In this document: positions 16,326 to 24,905 of the stretch, one piece after another | Layout: every line of letters begins with the position of its first letter | Numbering within the stretch: the stretch's first letter is position 1 | Assembly (NCBI GenBank): GCA_027021335.1 | Contig: JALUUO010000074.1 | Span: 1-35,205, forward strand | Source of the DNA: Nitrospirota bacterium | Lineage (GTDB): Bacteria > Nitrospirota > Thermodesulfovibrionia > SZUA-242 | Direction: 5' to 3' | DNA: 35,205 nt | Made by a program: the position numbers and the translations under genes | Notes under the pieces: generated by a model | Told to the model about the DNA's origin: nothing | The model's database searches: none | What the model saw: the letters and a program-made list of their open reading frames with translations, nothing else

Positions 16326-18185
16326 CTACATGTCAGGCAATTTAACACGAGCCATCTTGCGGAAACTTACACTTGACTCCATCAATTCGGAATAAGTTCC
16401 ACTGGCGATAACCCTGCCCTTGTCAAGCATATAGATAGCATCGCACTCTTTTACCGTTGTCAGACGGTGTGCTATCATGATTATAGTTTTCCTGTGAGAT
16501 AAATGATGTATCGCATCCATGATAGCATTTTCAGTAATTCCATCAAGCGCACTGGTCGCCTCATCAAAAATCAGTACATTCGGATTATGGTATAATGCAC
16601 GTGCGATACCAATTCTCTGACGCTGCCCTCCGCTTAGCCTGACTCCTCGCTCACCCACAATGGTTTTATAACCATTTGGAAGATCATCTGTAATGAAATC
16701 ATGAATCTTGGCGATCTTGGCTGCTTGTTCTACTGCATCGTGATCAACTTTATCATCCGAGATTCCAAAAGCAATATTACTGGTGATTGTATCGTCTGTC
16801 AGGTAGATGGACTGCGGTACATAGCCAAGATTTTTCTGCCAATTACGCACATTGTCCTGGGTTATTTCAACTCCATCAATAAGAATTTTTCCGCTTTTGG
16901 GTGTTAGCAGGCCCAGAATAATATCCACCGTGGTTGTCTTGCCGGATCCGGTAGTTCCGACAAAGCCGATGGTTGTATTTGACTTGATTGTAAGATTCAA
17001 GTCATCAATAGCAGGCACAGGTGCGTTTGAGTAGTAAAATACTATGTTACGGAGTTCTATTTTTTCTTTAAAGCTCAAAGGCGTGATTGTCTTATCGTAG
17101 TTCAATGCCGGGATTGAACCGGTTCCATCCTCAACAAGATCACCGTATAAAACATCCAGTGCTGCAAGGTTATATCGAACCCTGGTCATTCCTGCAAATA
17201 TCTGTTGTAGTGACGGCATCAGGCGGTATGCTGCAAAAGCATACATCGAAACAAGGGGCAACGCCTGTTCGGCGCTCTGCTTTACACCAATTAAATAGAG
17301 CACCATCAACAGTATTCCTCCAAATGCTATTGTTTCAAGCGCGTAGCGTGGCAGTTGAGAAATAATGCCGTTTGTAGCTTCATAACCGGCAAACAGGTAA
17401 GATTGGTCTGAGTATCTCTTTAGAAATACCGGCTCTCTGCTCATAAGTTTCAGGTCCTTGACCCCGCCCAGGGCTTCACTTGCTATTTTGAAGCGCTCCT
17501 TTCCAGCCTCTGTAGCTTCTTTGCCGATTTTAGCCAATTTTTTGCGCACAAGCTTAAAAATAATTGTATATGCACCGCCCAGTACTATGGCTACCGTCAG
17601 CGCAAGAAAAGGATCAACCAGTACCAGCAAGCCCAGTATACACAAAGCGACAACCACTCTGGTCAATATATGCATACCGGGAATCAGGACGCCTCCAACC
17701 ACCCGGTTAACTTCCAGGAAGAGATTTTTACTCAGTTCCGAAGAATTGCGATTAAGAAAAAAAACATACGGTTGACTAAGATACTTATCAAGAAGCCGCT
17801 TAGAAATCGAATGTCCCTGCATAAAAGTAAAACGCAGCAATAACCAGGTAACAAAAGCTGAAAATGCATTGCCTATAGCAAGCACGGAGAGCACAGCCAT
17901 GCCAAGAAAAAACAAAAACTGATTCTCATTCGAAAAGCCTAATAGAGTGTATGCCTGGTTCATATACTTGTTTGTAGAAATAACTTCCGGATTTGCAACA
18001 ACAGCCATAAACGGTGTTATCGCGGCTATTCCGCTGATCTGCATAAGCCCCATAATCATAATGCCGACAAACAGCCAATAAGTTTTACGCCGCTCTTTTT
18101 CCGAAAAAAGCGCGAATACTTTACTGACGCTCCTGATCATAAGAAGAGATAGAAATATAGCCTTAATACTTGATTTTTTAAACAT
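16326..18185 (-). CDS. ABC exporter, fused membrane and ATPase domains (PglK/MsbA-like)
   Basis: This half-transporter of 619 residues has a type IV (exporter) membrane domain with about six helices (35-350) followed by an ATPase domain. Walker A is GTTGSGKT (410-417), signature LSGGQ (517-521), Walker B VLIFDEATSAL (537-547) with catalytic Glu542, and the H-loop His573 is present, so the ATPase looks intact. The N-terminal half resembles lipid-linked oligosaccharide flippases such as Campylobacter PglK more than peptide exporters, and no peptidase domain is present. It converges on the glycosyltransferase gene, so it is on a different transcript, but a shared role in glycolipid export is plausible. 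An alternative start at Met16 (MIRSVSKVF) cannot be excluded, as neither start has a clear Shine-Dalgarno. Confidence 0.88.
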   Translation of the reverse strand: MFKKSSIKAIFLSLLMIRSVSKVFALFSEKERRKTYWLFVGIMIMGLMQISGIAAITPFMAVVANPEVISTNKYMNQAYTLLGFSNENQFLFFLGMAVLSVLAIGNAFSAFVTWLLLRFTFMQGHSISKRLLDKYLSQPYVFFLNRNSSELSKNLFLEVNRVVGGVLIPGMHILTRVVVALCILGLLVLVDPFLALTVAIVLGGAYTIIFKLVRKKLAKIGKEATEAGKERFKIASEALGGVKDLKLMSREPVFLKRYSDQSYLFAGYEATNGIISQLPRYALETIAFGGILLMVLYLIGVKQSAEQALPLVSMYAFAAYRLMPSLQQIFAGMTRVRYNLAALDVLYGDLVEDGTGSIPALNYDKTITPLSFKEKIELRNIVFYYSNAPVPAIDDLNLTIKSNTTIGFVGTTGSGKTTTVDIILGLLTPKSGKILIDGVEITQDNVRNWQKNLGYVPQSIYLTDDTITSNIAFGISDDKVDHDAVEQAAKIAKIHDFITDDLPNGYKTIVGERGVRLSGGQRQRIGIARALYHNPNVLIFDEATSALDGITENAIMDAIHHLSHRKTIIMIAHRLTTVKECDAIYMLDKGRVIASGTYSELMESSVSFRKMARVKLPDM

Positions 18186-18284
18186 TTATTAGAGATTTTC
18201 AACTCAAGTAGTAAAAAAGTAAAGAGAGGCGGTTTGTGAAGCTTTACCTCTGTGTACCCCCTGCCGAAGTTAGTCCAGAAGTAG

Positions 18285-18322
18285 TTATATTAATGTCAAA
18301 CTTACACTAATATTATATTAAT
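18285..18322. repeat. Ten-base direct repeat TTATATTAAT in the exporter-trpE divergent interval
   Basis: TTATATTAAT occurs at 18285-18294 and 18313-18322, 28 bp apart start to start, within an AT-rich stretch between two divergent genes. It could be AT-rich promoter background or a binding-site pair. No trp leader peptide or attenuator was found. Confidence 0.35.
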
Positions 18323-18405
18323 CATCATAGTTGCTTCAAGTAGCAGGCATGATTTAAGTCTATTTTTTATTGGGTTTTACAGGCAGCGTATGTTAAACTG
18401 ATCCG

Positions 18406-19878
18406 ATGTTTTCTCCTGATTTTATTGAATTCGAAAGGTTGTCCAGGCAAGGAAACATGATTCCGGTTTACCGGGAGATACTTGCCGACCTCGAGACGCC
18501 TGTCTCTGCATATCTTAAGCTGGCCGAAACACCGTCTTTTCTGCTTGAAAGTATGGTAGGCGGAGAAAAATGGGCCCGATACTCCTTTATCGGCACCAAG
18601 GTATCAAGCAGTCCTGTAAAGGTTATTAAGGGCGTTGGGACCGATCCTTTTTCAGCGTTGAGAAAGGAGCTTAAGCGTTACCGGCCTGTTCAGGTAGATG
18701 GCCTTCCTCCTTTTACCGGCGGGCTCGTGGGATATTTCAGTTATGATGTCGTAAGACAGATCGAGCGTATTCCTGACAAAGAGCGGCCAGGATTAGGACT
18801 TCCAGACTATTACTTTATGCTTGCAGAGACTGTCGTGATTTTTGACAACCTGGCACAAAAAATAAAGATTGTCTCAAATGCTCACATTGAAGGCGATATT
18901 TCACCGGAAAAGGCCTACAGTGAGGCTTGCAAAAAAATAGATGAGATCATTGAACGCCTGAAACAGCCTGCAGCAGCTCCAAAACAAGATGCAGAGATAG
19001 CCCGGAAAAAAACACTGGAAACCGGGCAACATGAGCACTTTTTTAGATCAAACTTCGAAACAAAGGAAGAATTCAAAAACATTGTAAGCAGAGCAAAGGA
19101 ATACATTCGGTCTGGAGATATATTCCAGGTAGTTCTTTCCCAACGTTTTGGCAGAGAGATTGGTTGTGACACATTTGATATATACAGGGCGCTTCGTGTA
19201 ATAAATCCCTCACCGTACATGTATTACATGAATACCGGCGAGGTTACTATTGTGGGATCGTCGCCAGAGATCCTGGTCCGGCTGGAGTCCGGAAAGGTGG
19301 TGCTGCGCCCTATAGCCGGAACCCGAAGAAGGGGGCGGAGCGAACAGGAAGACAAGATGTTGGAGGCGGACATGAAAGCCGACCCCAAAGAGTGTGCCGA
19401 ACATATAATGCTGGTAGACCTGGGCAGAAATGATGTGGGCCGTGTGGCAGATGTGGGCTCTGTAAGAATAACTGAAGAGCTTATGGGTATAGAGCGTTAC
19501 TCCCATGTAATGCATATGGTTTCAAATATAGAGGGCTCACTAAAAAAAGATCTGGACGCAATCGATGTCATAAAAGCCTGCTTTCCAGCCGGCACGGTAA
19601 GCGGGGCTCCAAAGATCAGGGCAATGGAAATAATCGAGGAGCTGGAACCTTCCAGGCGGGGACCTTATGCCGGTTCTGTAGGATACTTTGGATTTTCAGG
19701 CAGTATGGATATGTGCATAACTATACGTACTATATTAATAAAAGACGGTATTGCGTATGTGCAGGCCGGTGCCGGTATTGTGGCGGATTCCGACCCTGAA
19801 AATGAGTATGCTGAAACTCTAAATAAGGCCAAGGGAATGATGAAAGCTGTGGATTTGGCAGAAAAAGGTCTGGAATAA
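18406..19878 (+). CDS. trpE: Anthranilate synthase component I
   Basis: TrpE turns chorismate into anthranilate with the TrpG glutaminase partner, the first committed step to tryptophan. It has 490 residues, a normal length. The N-terminal LLES segment (46-49) is the tryptophan feedback site, and the catalytic region has PIAGTRRRG (302-310), the Ala there favouring TrpE over the PIKGT of PabB. Later come DLGRNDVGRV, GTVSGAPKIRAMEII and GGI-like VQAGAGIVADSDPENE. It stands alone: no trpG, trpD or trpC follows, only a regulatory gene 49 nt downstream. No clear Shine-Dalgarno precedes the ATG. Confidence 0.95.
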   Translation: MFSPDFIEFERLSRQGNMIPVYREILADLETPVSAYLKLAETPSFLLESMVGGEKWARYSFIGTKVSSSPVKVIKGVGTDPFSALRKELKRYRPVQVDGLPPFTGGLVGYFSYDVVRQIERIPDKERPGLGLPDYYFMLAETVVIFDNLAQKIKIVSNAHIEGDISPEKAYSEACKKIDEIIERLKQPAAAPKQDAEIARKKTLETGQHEHFFRSNFETKEEFKNIVSRAKEYIRSGDIFQVVLSQRFGREIGCDTFDIYRALRVINPSPYMYYMNTGEVTIVGSSPEILVRLESGKVVLRPIAGTRRRGRSEQEDKMLEADMKADPKECAEHIMLVDLGRNDVGRVADVGSVRITEELMGIERYSHVMHMVSNIEGSLKKDLDAIDVIKACFPAGTVSGAPKIRAMEIIEELEPSRRGPYAGSVGYFGFSGSMDMCITIRTILIKDGIAYVQAGAGIVADSDPENEYAETLNKAKGMMKAVDLAEKGLE

Positions 19879-19927
19879 ATTCTTATTCACGGTAAGCAAG
19901 GGAAAATTTCGAGTTAAAACATTAACC

Positions 19928-21358
19928 GTGAAGTTAAATTTTGAACATAAAACAATCCGGCGACGTCTTGCAATACTATTTGCCGTTATCTTCTGCCTTA
20001 TAGTTCTTCTTGTTGCATCACTGATTTCAAACACCTTTGTGCTAAAGGCTGATTTCTTTGCCATAGAGAGTTTCTATAGTTTCTTCAATAACGTATTGGA
20101 GTTGCGTCGATACGAGAAGAACCTCTTGTTCAAGGGAGAGTCCGAAAACTACAAGCAAGTGATCGAGTACCTGGACCGCCTTGAACAAGATAGCGATGCC
20201 CTGGACAGTGAGATCAGAAAAGTGGCTAACAGCAGCGCTGTTGCCGAGTTTCGCCTTGACCTTTCACATTACCGGAGTTTTGTGGAAAAAGGTCATAAAA
20301 GCGGCAAATATAATGTCGCATTGATTCGGCATATTGGGAAGAAACTAGTGGACTTTTCCCAACATCTTATGTTTGTCAAACGGAATCAGATTCATCGTGC
20401 CATCAAGTGGACAACCATTATTTTTGTTGCGGTGACCTTGGGCGTTTTTATTCTGGCAGTCATGGTCTTTTACTCCCAGACACGAAGTATTTTAAGACGG
20501 CTTTCACTTGTGCAACAGGCCGCAATGGAAGTAGCGCATGGACATTTTGTATCAATTCCGGAGGTTGTCAAAACAAAAGACGAGATCTCCGGTCTAATTC
20601 ATGCCTTCAATAAGATGGTAGAGGAGCTGGACCTGAGACAGGAGCAGTTACTAAAGGCCAGAAAGTTGGCGGCTATCGGCACATTTTCCTCCGGTATCGC
20701 TCATGAACTCAACAATCCTTTAAATAATATTTCTTTGACTGTAGATACCCTTCTGGAAGAGTTTGAGACGATTTCCCGCGAGGAAGCCCGAGAGTTTCTG
20801 GACGATATTGCAAAGCAGACAGAGCGGGCTAGTACAGTTGTGAAGAACTTGCTGGATTTCTCCAGAGAAACTCTTCCCACAGAAAGCCGTATGCAGGTGC
20901 TTGACGTCATCAGGTTGACCGGAAAACTGGTTGAAAACCAGCTGCGTCTTTCCTCTATCAGGCTGGAATACAACCTGCCTGAAGATCTGCCGCCGATCCG
21001 TGGAAACTTTCAGAAGTTGCAGCAGGTTTTTCTTAATCTCTACCTGAATGCCATACATGCAATGCCGAAGGGCGGACGTATCCGAATCTCAGGAGCCCGT
21101 GACCCTGAAGGGTATATCCGGATTGATTTTTTGGATACCGGCTCAGGCATCCCCCCTGAAAAGCTGGACCGTATCTTCGATCCTTTTTTTACAACAAAAC
21201 CGGTTGGCAAAGGAACCGGGCTTGGGCTATCGATCGTTTACGGAATCGTCCAGAAACACGGAGGCTATGTCGAAGTAAAAAGCGAGATCGGCAAGGGAAC
21301 CATATTTTCCATTTACCTGCCGGCTCCAGAAGAGGAACAAAGCCATGACGTCAATTAG
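19928..21358 (+). CDS. Membrane sensor histidine kinase (HAMP/HisKA/HATPase)
   Basis: This 476-residue kinase has two membrane helices (about 14-36 and 161-181) enclosing a mostly helical periplasmic sensor of about 125 residues (four-helix-bundle type by eye). HAMP (about 182-235) and HisKA with His259 in [14 protein letters not shown] follow. The ATPase domain has the N-box Asn373, DTGSGIP (402-408) and GKGTGLGL. The NNPL motif and the NtrC-type partner place it among NtrB/ZraS-like kinases. The GTG at 19928 is the only plausible start, and the small inverted repeat CACGGT/ACCGTG (19888-19893, 19925-19930) overlaps it. It overlaps the regulator gene by 14 nt. The signal is unknown. Confidence 0.92.
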   Translation: MKLNFEHKTIRRRLAILFAVIFCLIVLLVASLISNTFVLKADFFAIESFYSFFNNVLELRRYEKNLLFKGESENYKQVIEYLDRLEQDSDALDSEIRKVANSSAVAEFRLDLSHYRSFVEKGHKSGKYNVALIRHIGKKLVDFSQHLMFVKRNQIHRAIKWTTIIFVAVTLGVFILAVMVFYSQTRSILRRLSLVQQAAMEVAHGHFVSIPEVVKTKDEISGLIHAFNKMVEELDLRQEQLLKARKLAAIGTFSSGIAHELNNPLNNISLTVDTLLEEFETISREEAREFLDDIAKQTERASTVVKNLLDFSRETLPTESRMQVLDVIRLTGKLVENQLRLSSIRLEYNLPEDLPPIRGNFQKLQQVFLNLYLNAIHAMPKGGRIRISGARDPEGYIRIDFLDTGSGIPPEKLDRIFDPFFTTKPVGKGTGLGLSIVYGIVQKHGGYVEVKSEIGKGTIFSIYLPAPEEEQSHDVN

Positions 21359-22694
21359 AGCAGCGGTCATTGACGATGAAGAACCGGGTGCCCGCTTGAT
21401 TGCGAGGGTGCTGGAGCAGGAAGGATTTTCGGTCGAAATCTTCAACCTTGGGCACCCATTTCTGGAGCGTATGCGTCAGCAACCATTTCAGGTTGTCTTT
21501 ATTGATCTGCATCTTCCTGATATGGACGGAATGGATATTCTCAGGCGCCTGCGTGTTGCGTATGAAGATACAGAGGCCATAATCGTGACCGGAAACGCCT
21601 CCATAGAAACAGCCGTGGAAGCAACAAAAATAGGGGCCTTTCACTACTTGACAAAGCCCTGTAAACGCTATGATATCCGTCTTCTGGCCCGGCGGGCAGG
21701 TGAAAAGCTGGAACTTCGTCGGGAAAACCGGCGTTTAAAACTTGCCATGGGGCGTGATAATCTCATACCCGGCTTTGTGGGAACGAGTGCTGTCATGCAG
21801 GATGTATTTGCGGTTGTCAAAAAGGTTGCTCAGGTTAACTGCAATGTCCTGTTGCAGGCCGAAACCGGCACAGGAAAACAGATGGTGGCACGGGCGATTC
21901 ATTCGCTCAGCCCCCGTAATGAGAAGCCATTTGTCTACTTCAACTGTGGAGGATTTACAGAAGAACTGATCGCAAGCGAACTTTTCGGTCATGAAAAGGG
22001 GGCTTTTACCGGCGCTACATCGGCCAAACCCGGACTTTTCGAGGCAGCCTCGGGTGGAACAGTGCTGCTTGACGAAATAGGTGAAATGCCTTTTTCTATG
22101 CAGGTAAAACTTCTCCATGTTCTCCAGGAACGAGAAGTGCTTCGCGTTGGAGGTATCAAGCCGGTTAACCTTGATGTACGAATAATTGCGGCCACAAATC
22201 AACAGTTACAGAGCCTTGTAAATTCCAACCGTTTCCGGGAAGATCTCTTCTACCGTTTAAATGTAGTAAATATCCGCCTGCCTCGTCTAGCAGACCGCAG
22301 GGATGACATTCCACTTCTGATCACGTATTTTCTCGATAAATTTAACACGGCTTTCAGTAAACAGGTCAGAAGAATAGCTCCTCAGGCAATGGAGTTATTG
22401 AACTTCTACGATTATCCCGGTAACGTGCGTGAGCTTGAAAACATTATACAACGGGCTGTTGCGCTTGCAGAAGGCAGCGAGATTCGTATAAGCGATCTGC
22501 CGGACCGTTTCCAGAAAATGGCACAGGCCGGCATGGGAGATGGTACGTTTCTACCTCTTGCAGAAGTAGAAAAACTACATATTCAGAAGGTTCTGAAAGC
22601 AACAGGATTCAATAAAAACCTGGCCAGCCAAATTCTCGAAATTCCACGAACTACGCTGTGGAGACGAATGAAAAAGTTCGGCCTGGACGGGTGA
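21345..22694 (+). CDS. Sigma-54-dependent response regulator (NtrC family)
   Basis: This enhancer-binding activator has 449 residues. The receiver domain has the acidic pair Asp10/Asp11, phosphoacceptor Asp54 (VVFIDLHLPDMDG) and Lys104. The AAA+ domain has Walker A AETGTGK (172-178), the sigma-54 contact loop GAFTGA (219-224) and Walker B TVLLDEIGE. A Fis-type helix-turn-helix (NKNLASQILEIPRTTLWRRMKKF) closes the protein. An Ala replaces the usual first Gly of Walker A, while the rest of the loop is normal. Its start lies within the kinase gene. The target is probably the sigma-54 promoter about 300 bp downstream, which drives the tauE cluster. Confidence 0.94.
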   Translation: MTSIRAAVIDDEEPGARLIARVLEQEGFSVEIFNLGHPFLERMRQQPFQVVFIDLHLPDMDGMDILRRLRVAYEDTEAIIVTGNASIETAVEATKIGAFHYLTKPCKRYDIRLLARRAGEKLELRRENRRLKLAMGRDNLIPGFVGTSAVMQDVFAVVKKVAQVNCNVLLQAETGTGKQMVARAIHSLSPRNEKPFVYFNCGGFTEELIASELFGHEKGAFTGATSAKPGLFEAASGGTVLLDEIGEMPFSMQVKLLHVLQEREVLRVGGIKPVNLDVRIIAATNQQLQSLVNSNRFREDLFYRLNVVNIRLPRLADRRDDIPLLITYFLDKFNTAFSKQVRRIAPQAMELLNFYDYPGNVRELENIIQRAVALAEGSEIRISDLPDRFQKMAQAGMGDGTFLPLAEVEKLHIQKVLKATGFNKNLASQILEIPRTTLWRRMKKFGLDG

Positions 22695-22756
22695 AATTGA
22701 CCGACCCAATTTTTAAACTCTTAAAAGATCATTTCTGAGTTTTCTTTTTATTATAA

Positions 22757-22783
22757 TGTTTCGAAGCATTTCAGAACGAAACA
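22757..22783. promoter_or_regulatory. Candidate activator binding site (inverted repeat TGTTTCG-N13-CGAAACA)
   Basis: Exact 7-bp arms have centres 20 bp apart, that is two helical turns, a common geometry for Fis-type dimers of NtrC-family activators. The site lies about 220-240 bp upstream of the sigma-54 promoter and directly after the activator gene. The sequence is seen; the binding protein is inferred. Confidence 0.45.
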
Positions 22784-22987
22784 CAAGCGAAAACCTTAAA
22801 TCCCTGCAATACCTTGTAAAATCGTTGTTTTTTACAAAAAACCACTTACTGTTTCAAATTGAAAAGCGGATGTGTTTTCTATGTGCTGCATGCTTTTAAG
22901 CAGCTTTAACTCTTTAGGCTTATAACCCCTTGAATACAATCTTTTTTTCTATTCCGCATCTTACTAATTCCAGCTCTGCTCAGGTGC

Positions 22988-23002
22988 TGGCATAGCACTT
23001 GC
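22988..23002 (+). promoter_or_regulatory. Sigma-54 promoter (-24/-12)
   Basis: TGGCAT-AGCAC-TTGC fits the consensus TGGCAC-N5-TTGC in all but one base, with the GG and GC dinucleotides at the correct distance. It lies just before the tauE gene and after a sigma-54 activator gene carrying GAFTGA, which strongly supports it. Confidence 0.82.
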
Positions 23003-23110
23003 CATGAAATATGGCGGCCAGGAGTAGCGGGGCGGCCCGATTTGTCCAGCAATCATGCTTCGCTTAAGCCGGGCAAAAACAAACATCAGTGATAAGGAGG
23101 AATGGAAAAA

Positions 23111-24040
23111 GTGTGGCACATGTATCTTCCCATTGCGGGAAACAGCGTTAACGTATTGACAATAGTCGGACTCGGTGTTGGAGTCGGCCTGCTGTCCGGC
23201 ATTTTTGGAGTAGGCGGCGGTTTCTTGATGACTCCGCTGCTCATCATGTTTGGCATTCCACCAACCGTGGCAGCGGCATCGGATTCCAACCAGATAGTTG
23301 GAGCATCCACCTCAGGAATGCTCGCCCACTGGCGGCTGGGAAACGTGGACATAAAAATGGGCATTATGCTGCTGATCGGTGGAATAATAGGCGGCACCGC
23401 AGGTGTGCAGGTTATAAAGCTTCTGCGCGCCATGGGAAACGCCGACTTCCTGATCACGATCACCTATGTCATCATGCTGGGTGGAGTTGGCTCTTACATG
23501 TTTATCGAAAGTCTGCAATCTATGCGGAAGAAACCTGACGCAAACCCTGAAAAGATTCCCGACAAAAAAGAGTCTACATATGCCCGGCTGATAAATAAAC
23601 TGCCCATGCAGACCAAGTTCAATAGATCAGGTGTCGAAATGTCACTCATACTGCCGTTGCTGCTTGGTATCCTGGTTGGCGTGCTATCGGCGATCATGGG
23701 TGTAGGCGGCGGCTTTATCATGGTGCCGGTAATGGTATACCTGCTTCGGATGCCTATGCACGTAGTTGTTGGAACCAGCTTGTTCCAAATACTCTTCACT
23801 TGCATGAACGTGACCGTTATGCAGGCTGTCAGTAATCACACCGTGGATTTTGTGCTTGCTTTGCTTCTGCTGATTGGTTCAACTGTTGGCGCACAACTTG
23901 GTACCAGAGTAGGAAAAAAGCTTAAAGGCGATCAGCTGAAGATCCTCCTTGCATCTCTGGTATTACTGGTCTGCGGAAAAATGCTGTTGCAGTTATTGCA
24001 GCAACCGTCCGTACTGGTAGCCATAGCAGGAGGTCATTAA
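23111..24040 (+). CDS. TauE/SafE family membrane transporter (putative sulfite/organosulfonate exporter)
   Basis: This inner-membrane permease of the TauE/SafE family exports or imports small anions, such as sulfite or sulfoacetate, in characterised members. About eight helices form two homologous halves, each opening with the family's glycine-rich motif: GLLSGIFGVGGGFLMTPLL and GVLSAIMGVGGGFIMVPVM. A charged cytoplasmic loop (RKKPDANPEKIPDKKE) links them. The start is chosen at GTG 23111: AAGGAGG (23094-23100) lies 10 nt before it but only 1 nt before the in-frame ATG at 23102. ATG 23120 is a third option. First gene after the sigma-54 promoter, it is followed 2 nt later by the TIGR02186 gene. 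The substrate is not proven. Confidence 0.88.
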   Translation: MWHMYLPIAGNSVNVLTIVGLGVGVGLLSGIFGVGGGFLMTPLLIMFGIPPTVAAASDSNQIVGASTSGMLAHWRLGNVDIKMGIMLLIGGIIGGTAGVQVIKLLRAMGNADFLITITYVIMLGGVGSYMFIESLQSMRKKPDANPEKIPDKKESTYARLINKLPMQTKFNRSGVEMSLILPLLLGILVGVLSAIMGVGGGFIMVPVMVYLLRMPMHVVVGTSLFQILFTCMNVTVMQAVSNHTVDFVLALLLLIGSTVGAQLGTRVGKKLKGDQLKILLASLVLLVCGKMLLQLLQQPSVLVAIAGGH

Positions 24041-24042
24041 TT

Positions 24043-24810
24043 ATGAACATGAAAAGACATGCTTATGCTATTTTAATTAGTCTGGTTTTTTTCTGCCTGA
24101 CCACCCTTCAGGCATCAGCATCAGCCGATGTAGTTCTCAGCCTGGCGCATTCCGATATTGGTGTAGGCACATTTTATAACGGCACAACACTCCATGCGTC
24201 CGGTACAGTGCCTGCTGGTGCTGATGTTGTCGTTGCCGTCAGTGGAGAGCCTGAAGAACTCCACATGAAACGAAAAGGCAAAGCCGCTGGTCTGTTCTGG
24301 ATGAATACCGGCAATCTAACATTATCTAATGTGCCACAGATATACATGGTATACACCAGTGAGATGGATGCTTCTATTTTGGAGTCTGAAGATATGCCCT
24401 TCAGTCTGCCGGCGTTGAGAAATCGCGTTGAAATCACGACCGAAGACAAGCAAGATGAAGATATGCTTTTTGGAGAATTCATAAAGCTGCAAAAAGAGCA
24501 ATCCGTCTACGCTGTCAATCCGGGAACCATCTCTCTGAAAGAGAATGGACATTATAATGTTGAACTGACACTTCCACCACGCATTAAACAGGGTGATTAT
24601 ACTGTTACAACTTATGCTGTAGAAGATGGACGGGTTATTGCGACTGCAACCGCAAACCTCAATGTCGTTCTAACCGGGTTTCCTGCCTGGCTTTCCAAGA
24701 TGGCTTTTCAGAATGCCTTGGTTTACGGCATTCTTTCGGTTTTGATTGCGTTGGCAGCAGGACTACTCATGGGTGTACTCTTTAAGGATGCCGGCGATGG
24801 CGCGCATTGA
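24043..24810 (+). CDS. TIGR02186-family membrane-anchored periplasmic protein
   Basis: The protein has 255 residues: a signal peptide (cleavage near ASA, about residue 28), a beta-rich periplasmic domain, and one C-terminal membrane helix (about 226-246) with a short cytoplasmic tail. The pattern DVVLSLAHSDIGVGTFYNGTTLHASGTVP matches a family of unknown function (TIGR02186) that is typically encoded beside TauE/SafE exporters, as here with a 2-nt gap and an AGGAGG Shine-Dalgarno inside the tauE end. It probably works with the exporter as a periplasmic partner. The biochemical role is unknown. Confidence 0.8.
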   Translation: MNMKRHAYAILISLVFFCLTTLQASASADVVLSLAHSDIGVGTFYNGTTLHASGTVPAGADVVVAVSGEPEELHMKRKGKAAGLFWMNTGNLTLSNVPQIYMVYTSEMDASILESEDMPFSLPALRNRVEITTEDKQDEDMLFGEFIKLQKEQSVYAVNPGTISLKENGHYNVELTLPPRIKQGDYTVTTYAVEDGRVIATATANLNVVLTGFPAWLSKMAFQNALVYGILSVLIALAAGLLMGVLFKDAGDGAH

Positions 24811-24905
24811 TTCCAATCTGCATACGGTGATAAATAAAAGAACCTGTTACCCAGAGGGCTTTATGTATTATAAACTGATGCTGCCAGGCCGGAAATAACA
24901 AAGTA

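Larger units (their letters stand above)
22695..23110 (+). promoter_or_regulatory. Regulatory interval upstream of the tauE cluster
   Basis: About 400 non-coding bases hold, in order, a 7-bp inverted repeat with 20-bp centre spacing (candidate activator site), an AT-only hairpin (GTTTTTT/AAAAAAC, 22827-22842), the palindrome TTTCAA-A-TTGAAA (22852-22864), a GCTGC/GCAGC stem (22885-22904), a sigma-54 promoter, and a leader of about 90 nt ending in AAGGAGG. The hairpin near 22827 might end the kinase-regulator transcript, but it lacks GC pairs. Confidence 0.6.

Noticed and set aside
18186-18405. Trp attenuator or leader peptide before trpE
   Set aside because: No short frame with tandem Trp codons and no terminator/antiterminator pair could be found.
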